A stretch of 64,000 nt of DNA from Nephrocerus scutellatus (GCA_947095585.1 OX352765.1:60195623-60259622), one strand, 5' to 3'. Shown: positions 19,913 through 30,111, counted from the stretch's first letter. The notes: generated by a model from the letters alone, not told the origin. Made by a program: numbers and translations.

Positions 19913-20160
19913 TAATTTATTTTAAATACGTATATGTAGTATTGTATATACTTATATATATATTTATATTTTCGTTTATTTTAAAAATCTGCCGATTTAA
20001 ATTTTCTCTTAAGACAAAGCAAAGAAAATGACAGAAAAATTTCTTTATTGTGATGTTTTTCTTGGTTTAGAACTTATACAAAAAAGATTATCTCGGAAAG
20101 AGAACGAGAATACCAATTTGTGGAACGGAATTATTCAGCGAGAAAACGAAATGTGAGAAA
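19913..20160 (+). repeat. Repeated unit with unknown coding start, copy 2
   Basis: Matches 6366-6600: an AT-rich leader, a TTAAAAATCT segment, a short pyrimidine-rich run and the ATG-started frame. The two copies are in the same orientation. Confidence 0.55.
20028..20156 (+). CDS. Unrecognised short protein, homologue of 6470 ORF
   Basis: 42 codons starting MTEKFLYCDVFLGLELIQ and ending at TGA (20154-20156). It aligns with the first ~40 codons of the 6470 frame with conservative changes. A stop truncates it where the other copy continues. No domain recognised. It is probably a decayed copy of one transposon or gene family. Confidence 0.4.
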   Translation: MTEKFLYCDVFLGLELIQKRLSRKENENTNLWNGIIQRENEM

Positions 20161-20238
20161 AATAAAAATTCCGATCCAATCAAAATAATTCCGTCGAACC
20201 GAAATCTACGTACAGTCTGTCTTCCCTTTCTGCTATTG

Positions 20239-20280
20239 TTTTTCGGAAGAATATAAAGGATTAGATATTCTTCCGAAAAA
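20239..20280. other. Perfect 16-bp inverted repeat (hairpin)
   Basis: TTTTTCGGAAGAATAT and its exact reverse complement ATATTCTTCCGAAAAA are separated by a 10-base loop. It sits in otherwise unassigned sequence before a minisatellite fragment. It could be a transposon terminus or a rolling-circle stem-loop. Confidence 0.8.
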
Positions 20281-20394
20281 AGTATGGAGATCAAGGTCGA
20301 CTTCAAGATGTTCGACGTTCTCCATGATCTCTTCCAGTTTACATGAGAAAGGGCATCAGAAACCGAATTTTGTGTTCCTTTTCGATGCTTAATA

Positions 20395-20662
20395 GAGATG
20401 GTAAGACAGCTCTTTGCGGATAGGGTCGAGATCTGAGGGGGGTGTGCTGGTGACCAATATTAGTGTCGATTCTATGGTTTTCTTGGTCGCTGAGTTGAAC
20501 GGTGATGTTAAGTCAGCTGTAGGGGGAAGGGGTCGATAATGGAGGGGGGTGCGGTGGGGGTGACCGATATTAGTGTCGATTTTATAGTTTTCGGGGTCGC
20601 TGAGTTGAATAGCGATGGTACGGCAGCTCTAGGGGGATGGGGTCGATAACTGAAGGGGGTTG
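20395..20662 (+). repeat. Fragment of the Helitron minisatellite
   Basis: About two and a half units of the ~100-bp minisatellite seen at 9820-13640: GATGGTAAGACAGCTC, ATATTAGTGTCGATT, GGTCGCTGAGTTGAA and GGGTCGATAA are all present. It ends in GACCGATCGGGCCCC, where it fuses to a module of the short Helentron-like family. Confidence 0.88.
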
Positions 20663-20890
20663 ACCGATCGGGCCCCAGGATCGCCCCATAAAAATTTTAT
20701 AAAAAAGTACCCGATTTCTTCAAACTTTATACGCATGCGTATCTCCAATGGAAACCACTTTTTGTAAAAATTTGGAAGTGACGGGCCCACGGGGACGGAG
20801 GGCACCCATACAAATTTTATAAAAAAAAGTAGGGAACACGATTTTCTTTACAACACATCTTTTAAAAATTTGGTAGTGATCGGATCCCGG
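20663..20890 (+). repeat. Short-family modules
   Basis: Two modules of the family otherwise seen at 2731-5407 and 37178-39690: GTACCCGATTTCTTCAAAC, TATACGCATGCGTATCTCC, ACCACTTTTTGTAAAAATTTGG and GATCGGATCCCGG. Neither family terminus is present. Confidence 0.7.
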
Positions 20891-21189
20891 CGTCGGCGGG
20901 CAATGATTGCGTAATGATTGAGCGTTTTTTCCGTTCTTTAACATAAACTCTATAATTGTACTTGTAATAATTTTATTATGGTAAAAACTCACTTTTATAA
21001 ACTGCCCATTTATATAGTCAATCTTCTGCAGCCAAGTCCATTAGGCTTTTTTTGATATATATAATATTGTTTGGCCAATAAACATAATTTAATTAAATTC
21101 AAAATAGGCCCTCGGAGACATTCCGGAGACCAGCAGAACGCCGAGGTATATTGCAAAGCTTAAATGGGTTCAAGACTTTGTTGATAAGG
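20891..21189. other. Unassigned AT-rich stretch
   Basis: No recognised gene or repeat. It may include the decayed 5' part of the following LINE. Confidence 0.35.
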
Positions 21190-22135
21190 CCTTAAAGACG
21201 AAATCGTTGCTGCAAAATTGAAAGAAACTGGAAGATTTCGACTGTGCACTCTTTCTCAGATCACCGTTACATTCAGTTTAGTTTAGAGCATGAATCACCT
21301 AGTGATACGAAAAATACTCTCAACCAGTTTTTAATGCATACATACATACAGCTCTGCATACGTTAGTGTGTGTACCTACTTCAAGGAGTACAAAATGGTA
21401 ACAATCCTGGACATTGCCACTTTGACAATGCGCTTTTAACAACGTCAATACATCTGCGATCGCAGCTGCACTGTCGAATGTGAAGGCAGAATACTAATTG
21501 ACGAATTGATTAATCTGCTGCTCACTAGTCGGATCATTTACTCAAAACCGGAAGTTTCGTCTGCCAAACGATCTGTCTGCAGAGGAACTACGCTAGGGCG
21601 GGTTCTTTTCCCCCTTCTATCGAACTTAGTGGTGAACAAGCTGCTGATATGCCTGAAAAGAGACGGCTGCAGAGTGATTGCTTATGCGGATGACGTTGCT
21701 TTTCTTGTTTTAGCCCTAGACTGCCAATCATCTCTCAAGGAGAATGAGGAGCAGTTTAACATTCACCTGTTCTGGGTGACGGGGCATAGACACATTCTGT
21801 GGAACTGTAGAGCTGATGAACTCGCTAAAAATGGAACTACATTCCTCCTTTTACCTGAAATAGTTAAAATGTTGGAATATGGTATACGCAGGCATTCAGT
21901 AAGGTTTGGTGTATTTTCCAATGAATTTTGCCAAAGCTGCATGGATGAGAAGGAGGAAGAGACCATTTGTCACCTTCTTTGCACATGCACAGCCCTTTCT
22001 CTAAAACATACGCTCCTTCTAGGAGCCTTCTTTTACAAATCGAACTCCGCCTGATGCTAGAGTTGTCAGCCGGTCCCATGCCCGGATGAAGGAGGAGGTT
22101 TAGAGGTTGTAACGTTGTCTCACTCGGGTGAGGCT
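21190..22135 (+). mobile_element. Deleted LINE of the R1/LOA/I type
   Basis: Three LINE parts in order with deletions between: an endonuclease C-terminus (SFSDHRYIQFSLEHESP, about 21252-21303), reverse transcriptase palm, and RNase H with a Cys-rich tail. An RNase H domain after RT points to the I/R1/LOA branch rather than Jockey or RTE. The 3' end lies in the region after 22054. No target duplication was recognised. Confidence 0.75.
21506..22054 (+). pseudogene. LINE RT-RNase H fragment
   Basis: 182 codons, open but chimeric. Residues 1-70 correspond to RT (SVCRGTTLGRVLFPLLSNLV, then VIAYADDVAFL with the YADD catalytic pair). About 20 residues later it jumps to the RNase H C-terminus (FWVTGHRHILWNCRADELAK) and then a CCHC-like tail (CQSCMDEKEEETICHLLC). 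RT thumb and most of RNase H are absent. The canonical RGTPQGG motif is degraded to RGTTLGR. The reading frame survived the deletion by chance. Confidence 0.82.
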
Positions 22136-22159
22136 CACTGGTCACCCAGGGTTCGTTTC

Positions 22160-22579
22160 TCCTCTTAACTCTTTTTACAAATTAAAAGTTTATTTCTTTT
22201 TAGATTATTACTTTTTTTATTATTTTTTCCCCATTTGGTTTCTAAAACAATGCTATATTAATAATAATTAAAGCTGGTGTAAATTTATTTTGATAATACC
22301 TACGGTGTATATAAATAAGTAACTAATTAAATTCCTTCGTGGTGTTTTCCTTTTAATTTGATCGGAGCAAAAAAAACAAAGTCAGCGCCGTCGAAGACGA
22401 CGTCGTCACCCCGAGAAACGTCAGCTAAGTCAACCTAATCTACAAACATCAGTCAAGCGTACACGCGTCATAGCCAATTGATGAAACTATTTGTAAATAG
22501 ACGGTAAACTCTTGCTAGATCAAACTTTTGTAAACTTGTCATAATTTTTGAAACTTAACTTTGCTTATAAATTCGAGTC
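22160..22579. other. Unassigned; probable Copia leader
   Basis: AT-rich sequence upstream of the Copia gag ATG. ATCGGAGC near 22362 could be the remains of a Copia primer site, but I see no LTR matching the one at 25724. Not firmly annotated. Confidence 0.3.
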
Positions 22580-23158
22580 ATGGATACAGTAAAGGTTCAT
22601 TTAGAAATTTTGACAGAAGATTTGCAAGGAAATGTAAATTATGAATCTTGGCGTTTCAAAATTAATTTAGCTTTGAGAACAAACAACTTGTTTGAAATTG
22701 CAACTGGTTTGACAGTCAAGCCAGAAGGTGCTGCGAGCACCGATCCTCTACGTAATTGGAAAAAGAAAGATCTAGAGGCTCAAGGGCTCGTAAGTTTAAG
22801 TGTCAGTAGTAATATAGCAAAAAAGCTAGTCAAATGCCAAACTGCGAAACAAATGTTAGATAAGCTAGAAAATGTTTATGGTAAAAAGACTGATATAACT
22901 ATTGATTGTTTGCAAAGGAAATTTTTTGGTTAAGTTTTTGACAACCAAAAGTCAGCTGTTGAAAATTGCTTGGAGATTCAAAAGATAGCTGAAGACCTGT
23001 CACCAGATGACGACAGGTTGAACAGTAGGATCATGACACGAATGCTGAGTATGCTGCCACCTAACCTGCACCATTTCAGGACAGCCTGGGACAATGTGGC
23101 AGGAGTCGATAAAACTCTTGAAACACTCATCGAGAGATTGAGGCTAGAAGAGGATTGA
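22580..23158 (+). pseudogene. Copia gag
   Basis: Starts MDTVKVHLEILTEDLQGNVN, then NYESWRFKINLALR, the conserved start of Copia gag polyproteins. A TAA at codon 118 breaks it, after which the same region continues as VENCLEIQKIAEDL and LSMLPPNLHHFRTAWDNV (22970-23158). The zinc knuckle that normally follows is absent. Confidence 0.85.
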
Positions 23159-23179
23159 CTCAATGAAGGTGAAAGAGAT

Positions 23180-24160
23180 GTGCTAAACGTGCCCAAGCTG
23201 AACTACAATTTGATATCCGTAAGTCAGGTACTCGACAGAGGTTATGTCCAAACTGCAAATAAAGAGAAGTCAATATTCGAAACGTCTGATCATCGTGAAA
23301 TTGTGGCCATAGCAGTCAGAGAAGATAGCCTGTACAGAATGATGCTACGCCATGAGAAGTCCAAAGCCTGTATGCTGACCATCTCGATCGTAACCAGGAA
23401 CGAGAGATTCGCACACCAAAACCTCAAGGATACTTTGGACAGGAATGACATTCCATACGTTGATGACTGGAACGATAGAGTCTGCGAAGGATGCATCTAT
23501 GGGAAGCCACATCGGGTATCTCACCCACTGAACGACAAGGTTGCTACCCAACCACTGGATCTGGTCCATGTAGATATGGGAGAGATGGGGTCACCATCGC
23601 TAGGAGGAGCAATTTTCTTTTTGCTTTTCAAGGATGATTTCTCACATTTCCGAACAGTATATTTTATGAAGACGAAGGATGTAGCCCCAGCCAAAGTGGA
23701 CGTCTACATGAAGCTGGTGAATAGACAATTTTGAAGAAATGTGAAAATTCTACGATCAGACAAGGGAACCGAGATCAAAAATGGCAACACACGTGCACTG
23801 CTGGAGGAGCTAGGTGTTTTCATTCCTTTTAAAACACTTACACTTCAGAACAGAACGGAACGTGAAATGAGAACAATTGTGGAGTCAGCGAGGTCAGCAC
23901 TTCATTCACGAAACCTGAAGGACAATCTGTGGGCAGAGGCAGCGAACTACTCTGTGCTCGCGATCAACCAGACTGGCACAAGTTCAGTCAAAGGAAAGAA
24001 GGCCTTCGGATGCGACTGCTACGTTTTGACTCCCAAGCACAAAAGAAGCAAAAAGCGTGATGTTGTCAGTTCAGACAATGTTACGTTTAACGAAGGAGGA
24101 AAAGATAGGCCAAACCTGACAGATGTTGAAATGGCCGTGAACAATGAATATGAAACGTAG
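23180..24160 (+). pseudogene. Copia gag-preintegrase and integrase
   Basis: The first part reads VPKLNYNLISVSQVLDRGY, then the zinc-binding portion (CEGCIYGKPHRVSHP) and the core start DLVHVDMGEMGSPSLGG with its first catalytic Asp. A stop at about 23732 is followed by another frame with ILRSDKGTEIKN (second Asp) and RTIVESARSALH, NLWAEAANYSVLAINQ (the region of the third catalytic residue and after). The core is compressed by small deletions. It is inactive. Confidence 0.87.
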
Positions 24161-24340
24161 TGTATTAAAGAAGACGATAGCATTGAATAAGATGAAGATG
24201 AGTATGAAGACAACATAGGCCTGGGACAAAACATAAACGAAGAAAGAGATTAAGCCGAAGAAGAATATGAACAGCTAAGAAGACCAGGACTACGCATCGT
24301 CAAAATATTCAGCCACCTGCCAAACTAATCAGACTACGTC

Positions 24341-25034
24341 ATGGGTTACTTCCGGGAAGGGAGGAGCGCCAACATAGCCATGATAGGAGAAATCCAAGAT
24401 ATTTCTATATCCAAAGCGTTGAAAGATGCCAAGTGGCTGAAAACAAAGAAAACTGAAACCATGTCTGAAGAATTTGAATCCTTACAGAAAATGGAATCTG
24501 GTAAAATGTCCAGAAGGAATTCGACCCTTGACCTGCCGCTGGGTGTTACGAGAAAAACCTGATGGGAGAATGAAAGCACGACTGGTAGCACGAGGTTTTG
24601 AGCAGGAAGAAGGAGTCGACTATTCAGAAACCTTTAGTCCAGTAGCAAACCATGCTTCAATTCGACTTCCTGAGAAGATGATACTTGTTCCCTTTGATGT
24701 GAAGACAGCCTTCTTGCACGGAGACTTGGAAGAGAATTTGTACATGTATCAACCTGAAGCATTCGAAGATGGTACCGATAGAGTAAGCAAACTTATGAAA
24801 AGCCTATATGGACTAAAGCAAGCATCGAGAAAATGGAATGAGAAAATGTCAGCATTTCTTGAGAAGAAACTTGGACTAGTGAACACCGACGATGACCCTT
24901 GCATTTACTATAACGAGAAGAGAACTTTGATGATAACTCTTTTCGTCGACGACAGGCTTGTCGCTGGATACAATGAAAGAGAAATCTTTGAAGTCTTGGA
25001 TGTCATAAATCAGGAATTTGAAATCACCTACTAA
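24341..25034 (+). pseudogene. Copia reverse transcriptase
   Basis: Two overlapping frames. The first has SKALKDAKW and MSEEFESLQK, the start of Copia RT. The second has CRWVLREKPDGRMKARLVAR, GFEQEEGVDYSETFSPVANH, PFDVKTAFLHGDLEE, SLYGLKQASRKWNE and LFVDDRLVAGY, the last being the catalytic YVDD region with Phe in place of Tyr. It stops after about 186 codons, before the connection to RNase H. Confidence 0.9.
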
Positions 25035-25735
25035 CGGTCAGTTTAGAAGAATCAACGACAGACCAGCGCCACCTATAACTCCATATCGAGAAGCAGTTGG
25101 AAGTCTACTCTACCTGGCTACAATATCCCGACCGGACATCTGCTACGCATTGAATTACCTAAGCCGCTTCAACGGCAAAGCCATGCAGAGCCACTGGAAA
25201 TGGTGAAAAAAGTATTTCAGTATTTGAAGGGAACTCCAGATTATGGAATTTTCTTCAATGGAGACGACACTTGTCGTATACACAGATTCAGATTACGGTG
25301 GGGACACTGTAACTGGACGCTCAACAAGTGGTGTTCTACTACTGAGAGGAGGACCAGTAATTTGCTACACACAGAAGCAGCGACTTGTCGCTACGTGAAC
25401 AGCAGAATCTGAATACACAGCAGCGGTCTCATCGATAGATGACATCAACTGGATCAAAAGAATTGGACTGCAAATTTTGAAGTCAGACGAACCAGTTACG
25501 CTGTTTGTTGACAAGCAGTCAGCAATACACATGCTGCACAATGCACACGATGGGAAGACTACAAAAGGAAAGAAGCACACCACGTAAATTCATCCAGGAG
25601 CATGTCGGCAAAACGTTTGCTCTCAAACACGTAAAGAGCTTCAAGCAACTTGCTGATATCCTGACCAAACCCCTCAATAGAAAGTTTTTCGAATCGCTTC
25701 GTTGTAAAATAATTAAGGGGGAGTGTTTAAATTAA
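25018..25735 (+). pseudogene. Copia RT end and RNase H
   Basis: Fragmented frames: YREAVGSLLYLATISRPDIC and NYLSRFNGKAM (RT C-terminal region), KKVFQYLKGTPDYGIFF, then VYTDSDYGG-type RNase H in a shifted frame, and finally FALKHVKSFKQLADILTKPL, the conserved end of Copia polyproteins, stopping at 25735. Confidence 0.87.
25712..25723 (+). promoter_or_regulatory. Copia polypurine tract
   Basis: Purine run ATTAAGGGGGAG immediately before TGTTTAAATT, the presumed start of the 3' LTR. Confidence 0.75.
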
Positions 25736-25774
25736 TTATGTTTACAATAGACTAACCTCAACAGTAAAACTAAG
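25724..25774 (+). repeat. Truncated Copia 3' LTR
   Basis: Begins TGTTTAAATTAATTATG right after the polypurine tract. It is readable for only about 50 bases before the MITE; whether LTR sequence continues after 26073 cannot be told. Confidence 0.5.
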
Positions 25775-26073
25775 TTGGCAACAATAGCTGTATTCCTTTC
25801 AACCAAAATGAGTTAGGTATTTTTTGTGGTTAACGGCTGATTAAAGCAACAAAAAAAACTAACCAAATTTTGGTCAATTTTTTGTTTCATGTGTTGGCAA
25901 CTTATACATATATAATTTTTTAAAGTCGACTCTGGTAGTGGGAATAATAAATAAAAATTTGGTTAAATATTTCTTAACCACAAATTTTTTTGGGTTTGCT
26001 AAACCATTTTCTGGTCTATCCAATGTGTTTGATGTAGTAATTTTTATTTTTTTTAGCAAAAGCAATATAGCAA
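25775..26073. mobile_element. MITE with inverted ends, copy 2
   Basis: Closely matches the MITE at 7838-8132 across its length, including TTGGCAACAAT at the left, GAGTTAGGTATTTTTTGTGG, TTTTGTTTCATG and CTGGTCTATCCAATGTG. The TIRs are more eroded (left GCTGTATTCCTTTCAACC; right AAAGCAATATAGCAA). It lies just inside the Copia 3' LTR. Confidence 0.8.
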
Positions 26074-26349
26074 TCACATCAAAATGTATTTTACTTATAT
26101 AAGTTGGCAAACTGTATTAAATTTAAATTAGAAGAAGAAGAAAAGTTAATGGCGAAAGTCTGAGAAAAACATTGCTTGCGAAATCTGAAGCAATTAGCCA
26201 TTGAAATTGTATCTGCATTGAAAGTTGAGCAGTTTTTTTGTCAATTCAAAAACATGCTTTATGCTGTAGAATCAAAAGGCGCTTTTTGATTATACTTGCT
26301 GTTTATTTAATAAATAAAAAGGACGTCATACATATACAAAACGACTTGA
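26074..26349. other. Unassigned stretch
   Basis: No coding frame or repeat recognised. It may hold the tail of the following minus-strand Helitron remnant. Confidence 0.35.
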
Positions 26350-26890
26350 TCCCTGCTTGAAACTACTTGGAAAATTCAACAAAAGGCAAGACGCAAAGGG
26401 AACTGGAGCCACTTGAATTTGAATGGTAAATTATTGGAATTCATCGGTATGCGTTGAATCAGTCTGTATTCGCCTTTGAATTTGCCACCGAGGATTGTTG
26501 CCTCAATTAAATTTCGTGACAATTCTTTTAATGGTCAATCTGGTTTCGTTGCACAGCTTTGGTGCATTCTCCGCATGGTGCAATCAGATCCAACCTTCAA
26601 TATTAATACGTGGTGGCGTTCCGGGTGGTTCCAATGAATTAAAAAATTCAGTCGGATAATTGACAGCTGACTGTTTCGCCTGGCAGTTTCAATTGAATTT
26701 GCTGACATCATCATTTTTTGGTGCTAAAATGGCACGTTTGTAGTTGGTTGTTAGACTTGGGAATACCTTGTCGACAACGGCTTAGTATTCCGTTGCATTT
26801 GGCGGATCAATTGGAATTTTGCCATTTCCGAGTGGTAAAAGTTGTTTCGAGAATGCTTGGGCAGACGGGACTTGCAGCAAATGCACACGC
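26350..26890 (-). pseudogene. Helitron helicase remnant
   Basis: The minus strand reads, with stops and shifts, SKQLLPLGNGKIPID, VFPSLTTNYKRAILAPKNDD, NYPTEFFNSLEPPGTPP, PKLCNETRLTIKRI, RNLIEATILGGKFKGE and IQRIPMNSNNLPFKFK, WLQFPLRLAF. These are successive blocks of the C-terminal third of the Pif1-like Helitron helicase. Walker motifs and the Rep domain are not present. The plus-strand 60-codon frame here is a shadow. Confidence 0.9.
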
Positions 26891-27180
26891 CGATCGATAA
26901 CGTGATTTTCTCGACTCGAGGGCCCACTGGACTTTTATATTTTTTTCTTTAATACTAAATAATAAATAAAACTTAACTTAAAGGGGAGAAATGTCAAGGG
27001 GAGGTATAAAGGGAATTTCGAAGGGAATGGAATGGAAATCAAAGGTGTTCTGTGCCTTGTTAGCCATTCGCAGCATTCTGGACATTGGTTCAAAATAGCC
27101 GTAGTTGGTGCGGTGGTGAGGGAGACAAAAGAGCGGAACAGATCTAAGGCTACGTGGGTTGGTGTGAAGGGAGATCATTT

Positions 27181-28417
27181 CTAATAGTGCGGGAGAATCG
27201 ATTGTTCCAGATAATAGTTGGTGTATGAAGAGTATGTCAGCAACTTCGCGCGACGTCTTACAAGGGTTAGCAAGTTGATCAATTTTAGCCTATTTTCGTA
27301 GGGGGGTAGGATATAGTTGTTGGCCCATGGGAGACCGCGTAACGCAAAACGGATAAACCTGCGCTGCACAGCTTCAATTCTAAGGGAGTGGGTGTCGTGA
27401 AATGGAGACCAGACTTGGCTGGCGGTCTGACAAAGGTAATGTAAAGGGATTTAGTAACGTAAGGGTTAGAAAATTCTTTGGACCATCGTTTTATGAGAGA
27501 AGAATTTGCCTTTTGTGTAATATGATCGATATGGGAACGGACGTTGAGCTCCCTGTCACAGATAATACCCAGATCGCATATAGAAGAGACTGAAGGAACT
27601 GGATTGTTCCGAAAGTGTAGTGTAGTGGCGTTAATGGGGTCTGAGATTGAGAATCTGAAGTAAACCCTGTACTGGCGCTTCTCAAGGTACGATTTCAGCC
27701 ATGAAATGAAAAAGGGTGGAAATCCGAGGGATTTAAGTTTAAGGTAAATGGTTTGGTGGTATATTTTATCAAAAGCCTTGCTGAAATCGGTAGTGATGAC
27801 ATCCACCACCACTTACTATCCTCTAAAGCTTGAAGAGTTTTAGAGGCAAATTCGGTGCGGTTAGTCGTAGTGGACCTGCCCTTTAAGAAACCGTGCTGTT
27901 GAGGAGACAATATCGATTTGCAGTGAAAGTATAGGGAGTCGTAGACAATGCTTTCGAAGAGTTTGGGTATTGAAGAGAGTTTAGCTATGGCTCGGTAGTT
28001 TGATACCTCGCTTTAACTACCTTTTTTATGAATAGGGAAAATAAAGGAGTCCTTCAATAATTTTGGGAAAATGGCTTGGGAGAGTGAGAGTCGAAATAAT
28101 GTCGTAAGGGGCTGACTTATAGCATTTACACATTTTTTTAAGAATATAGCGGGCCATCGGGACCGGGGGAAAAGTCATCCTTGAGACGATTAATCTTATG
28201 TCGACAGAGACAAGAGAGGTTTGAGGGCCATCATTCAGGTAGTTAAAAGAGTCAAGTGCCGGTTCTTAAGGTAAATTTACACATTTTTTTAAGAATATAG
28301 CGGGCCATCGGGACCGGGGGAAAAGTCATCCTTGAGACGAATAATCTTATGTCGACAGAGACAAGAGAGGTTTGAGGGCCATCATTCAGGTAGTTAAAAG
28401 AGTCAAGTGCCGGTTCT
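27181..28417 (-). pseudogene. LINE A reverse transcriptase remnant
   Basis: Motifs in minus-strand order: an index region near 28000, SPQQHGFLKGRSTTTN, TDFSKAFDKIYHQT (RT motif with the first Asp), LKSYLEKRQYRV and FRFSISDPI. The frame then jumps to VSSICDLGIICDRELNVRSH, so the PQGS and YADD blocks are deleted. The tail RRFIRFALRGLPWANNYILP and PYENRLKLINL is typical of Jockey C-termini. Catalysis would be impossible. Confidence 0.88.
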
Positions 28418-28422
28418 TAAGG
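28124..28422. repeat. 151-bp tandem duplication inside LINE A
   Basis: TTTACACATTTTTTTAAG through GTGCCGGTTCTTAAGG is present twice, at 28124 and 28275, spaced exactly 151 bp with one visible difference (GATTAATC versus GAATAATC). It duplicates part of the RT finger-coding region and must postdate loss of function. Confidence 0.93.
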
Positions 28423-28582
28423 GTGGTCACTAAATGATTGGCTGAAAAAGGTGGCAAAGATGTTGGCTATTACTTTAGGGTCTGCAGATGAAGTGTTGTT
28501 TAGTTTTAGAGTGGACGGGAAACCATCGTACTTTCTTTTGACGTTAATAAATTGGTAGAAACTTCTAGGATCAGTGATAAGG

Positions 28583-29781
28583 CTATGTTGCATTCTGTAG
28601 ATGTATTCTAGATAGAGATTCGCAGAGGGTGGAAAAGCGGAAGTAAGCTTGGTTGAATAACAGGTAAGTTTTCCACAATTTGTTTCTGGCATTGCGAAGA
28701 GTACGTAATTCTTTATTATACCAGGGAGGGGAAGACGAGCAGTTTTTACGTGGCACATAAGGGACAGATTGGAGAAGACAGTCAAAAATTACTGTGTAGA
28801 AGAATTCGAGAGCGACGTCAATGGGAGTGTTGTTGTTTAGAAAGACGCTGAAGTTTAAGTTATTGACTCGGTTGTTAAGTTTAACGAAGTCAGCTTTGCG
28901 AAAGTTGAAAGACAGAGAACTCTCAGAAACTAGAGTAATGTTGTTGTTATCATACGAAAAGGTAAGAGCGAGAGGAGGGTGATAGTGATCAAGGGTGGAG
29001 ATAAGATGGGTACTCACGGTAACCACGGAATTATGAGCGTCAGAGGAGAAAATGAGATCTAGCTGCCTCCCAAGGTTGTTGGTGATCCCACTAATCTGAA
29101 AAAGGCCGGAGTCGAAAAGACGGTCTGTAAGGAGGGTTTCCGCTGCTAAGGAGGAATTAGTTGGAACAAAGGATGATTCGTCCTCTGATAGAGCCCATTG
29201 CAAATGCGGGAGGTTGAAATCGCCAACAATTATAAGATCGTCCCCAGGATCAGCGACATCAAATAGAGAGTCAACTGCATCAACAGTTGGTATACTTGGG
29301 TTGGTTGAGCAGTGCGAATATAACAGCAGCATATGTAAAAGCTCCGTTTGGATAAGGATAATTTAGCACAAACGAATTCAAAAGAAGGGGCGTTTGAGCA
29401 TTTAACGAGGGTTGCATCGAGATTATTGCGTATTGCTAATAGAACAACGCGACCGAGGGAGAGGCCAATATTATTCTGGCCTCCAGCGCGAAAGACTGCG
29501 AAGTCAGAAGTGAAAAGTTCACCATCAAGAAAGTTGGGACAAAGGTTGGTTTCGGTAACTGCAAAAATGTCATAAGGAAGTATTTGTGAGTGAAGGTACA
29601 CCATCGAGGTTTTGGTACGAAGTCCCCTGACATTCTGATAGTAAATATAAAGGAACTGCGGTGCACTACCGACTGTTAGAGATGGAGCAATTGGATAGGA
29701 GTTAGGGGCGAAAATAATTTTTATGGTTATTACGGGATTTTTGATGATACGAGAGACGTTTGGAGCCAATATGAGAAGCAT
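28583..29781 (-). pseudogene. LINE A endonuclease and linker
   Basis: Two overlapping frames. The first (29781-29230) has YYQNVRGLRTKT, then FAVTETNL with the catalytic Glu. The second (29332-28583) has LIIVGDFNLPHLQW with the Asp-Phe-Asn block, LDLIFSS and STLDHYHPPLALTF, where the Asp-His pair of apurinic-type endonucleases lies, then SSPPWYNKELRTLRNARNKL. A frameshift near 29250 separates them. Family: Jockey/CR1 superfamily. Confidence 0.88.
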
Positions 29782-29897
29782 AGATTGAAATGTCTGTAGC
29801 TACAGTGGAAGAAGAAATGTTGAAACTCTCATGAAAACGAGTGTAGATATTTCTCAAGGCTCGACATAATGTAGCGACAGTCGAGGTCATTAATCCT

Positions 29898-30105
29898 TTA
29901 CGTAGGGACCGTTAGTTTAGATGTGAGTTTAACGGTGGGAGGAAGCAGTGGATCGAAAGTAGGGGGAGATGCATTAGCTGGCAAAGCGGCCGAGTAGGGT
30001 TCAGCGAGGGCGGAAGAGTTACTGCGAGAATACGTGGATGTGGAAGAGGCAGAAGTTGTCTCTCAATCGCCGCTGGGCACGGTCGTGCTGCACTCCAGCA
30101 CTCGC
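29898..30105 (-). pseudogene. LINE A ORF1, C-terminal part
   Basis: Minus-strand frame beyond the LINE B insertion: ECSTTVPSGD, a stop, then TTSASSTSTYSRSNSSALAE, a Pro/Ser-rich tail ending VPT and TAA at 29898. It is in frame with the part at 33401 once LINE B and one ATGATA copy are removed, which shows they are halves of one ORF. Confidence 0.75.
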
Positions 30106-30111
30106 ATGATA
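30106..30111 (+). repeat. Target duplication of LINE B, left copy
   Basis: ATGATA here and again at 33395-33400 directly after the A tail of LINE B. Confidence 0.75.

Larger units (their letters stand above)
22580..25774 (+). mobile_element. Decayed Copia retrotransposon
   Basis: In the Copia order: gag, gag-preintegrase, integrase, reverse transcriptase, RNase H, polypurine tract and the start of the 3' LTR. The coding line breaks into at least six frames through stops, shifts and deletions. The zinc knuckle and protease are missing between gag and integrase. No 5' LTR was found. The 3' LTR is cut after about 50 bp by a MITE. Confidence 0.9.

Noticed and set aside
20088..20306. Minus-strand 72-codon ORF
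   Set aside because: Antisense to the better-supported short ORF at 20028 and across the hairpin; hydrophobic low-complexity content.
21763..22145. Two minus-strand ORFs
   Set aside because: Antisense to the plus-strand LINE RT-RNase H fragment.
26718..26900. 60-codon plus-strand ORF
   Set aside because: Antisense to the minus-strand Helitron helicase remnant, whose motifs are clear.
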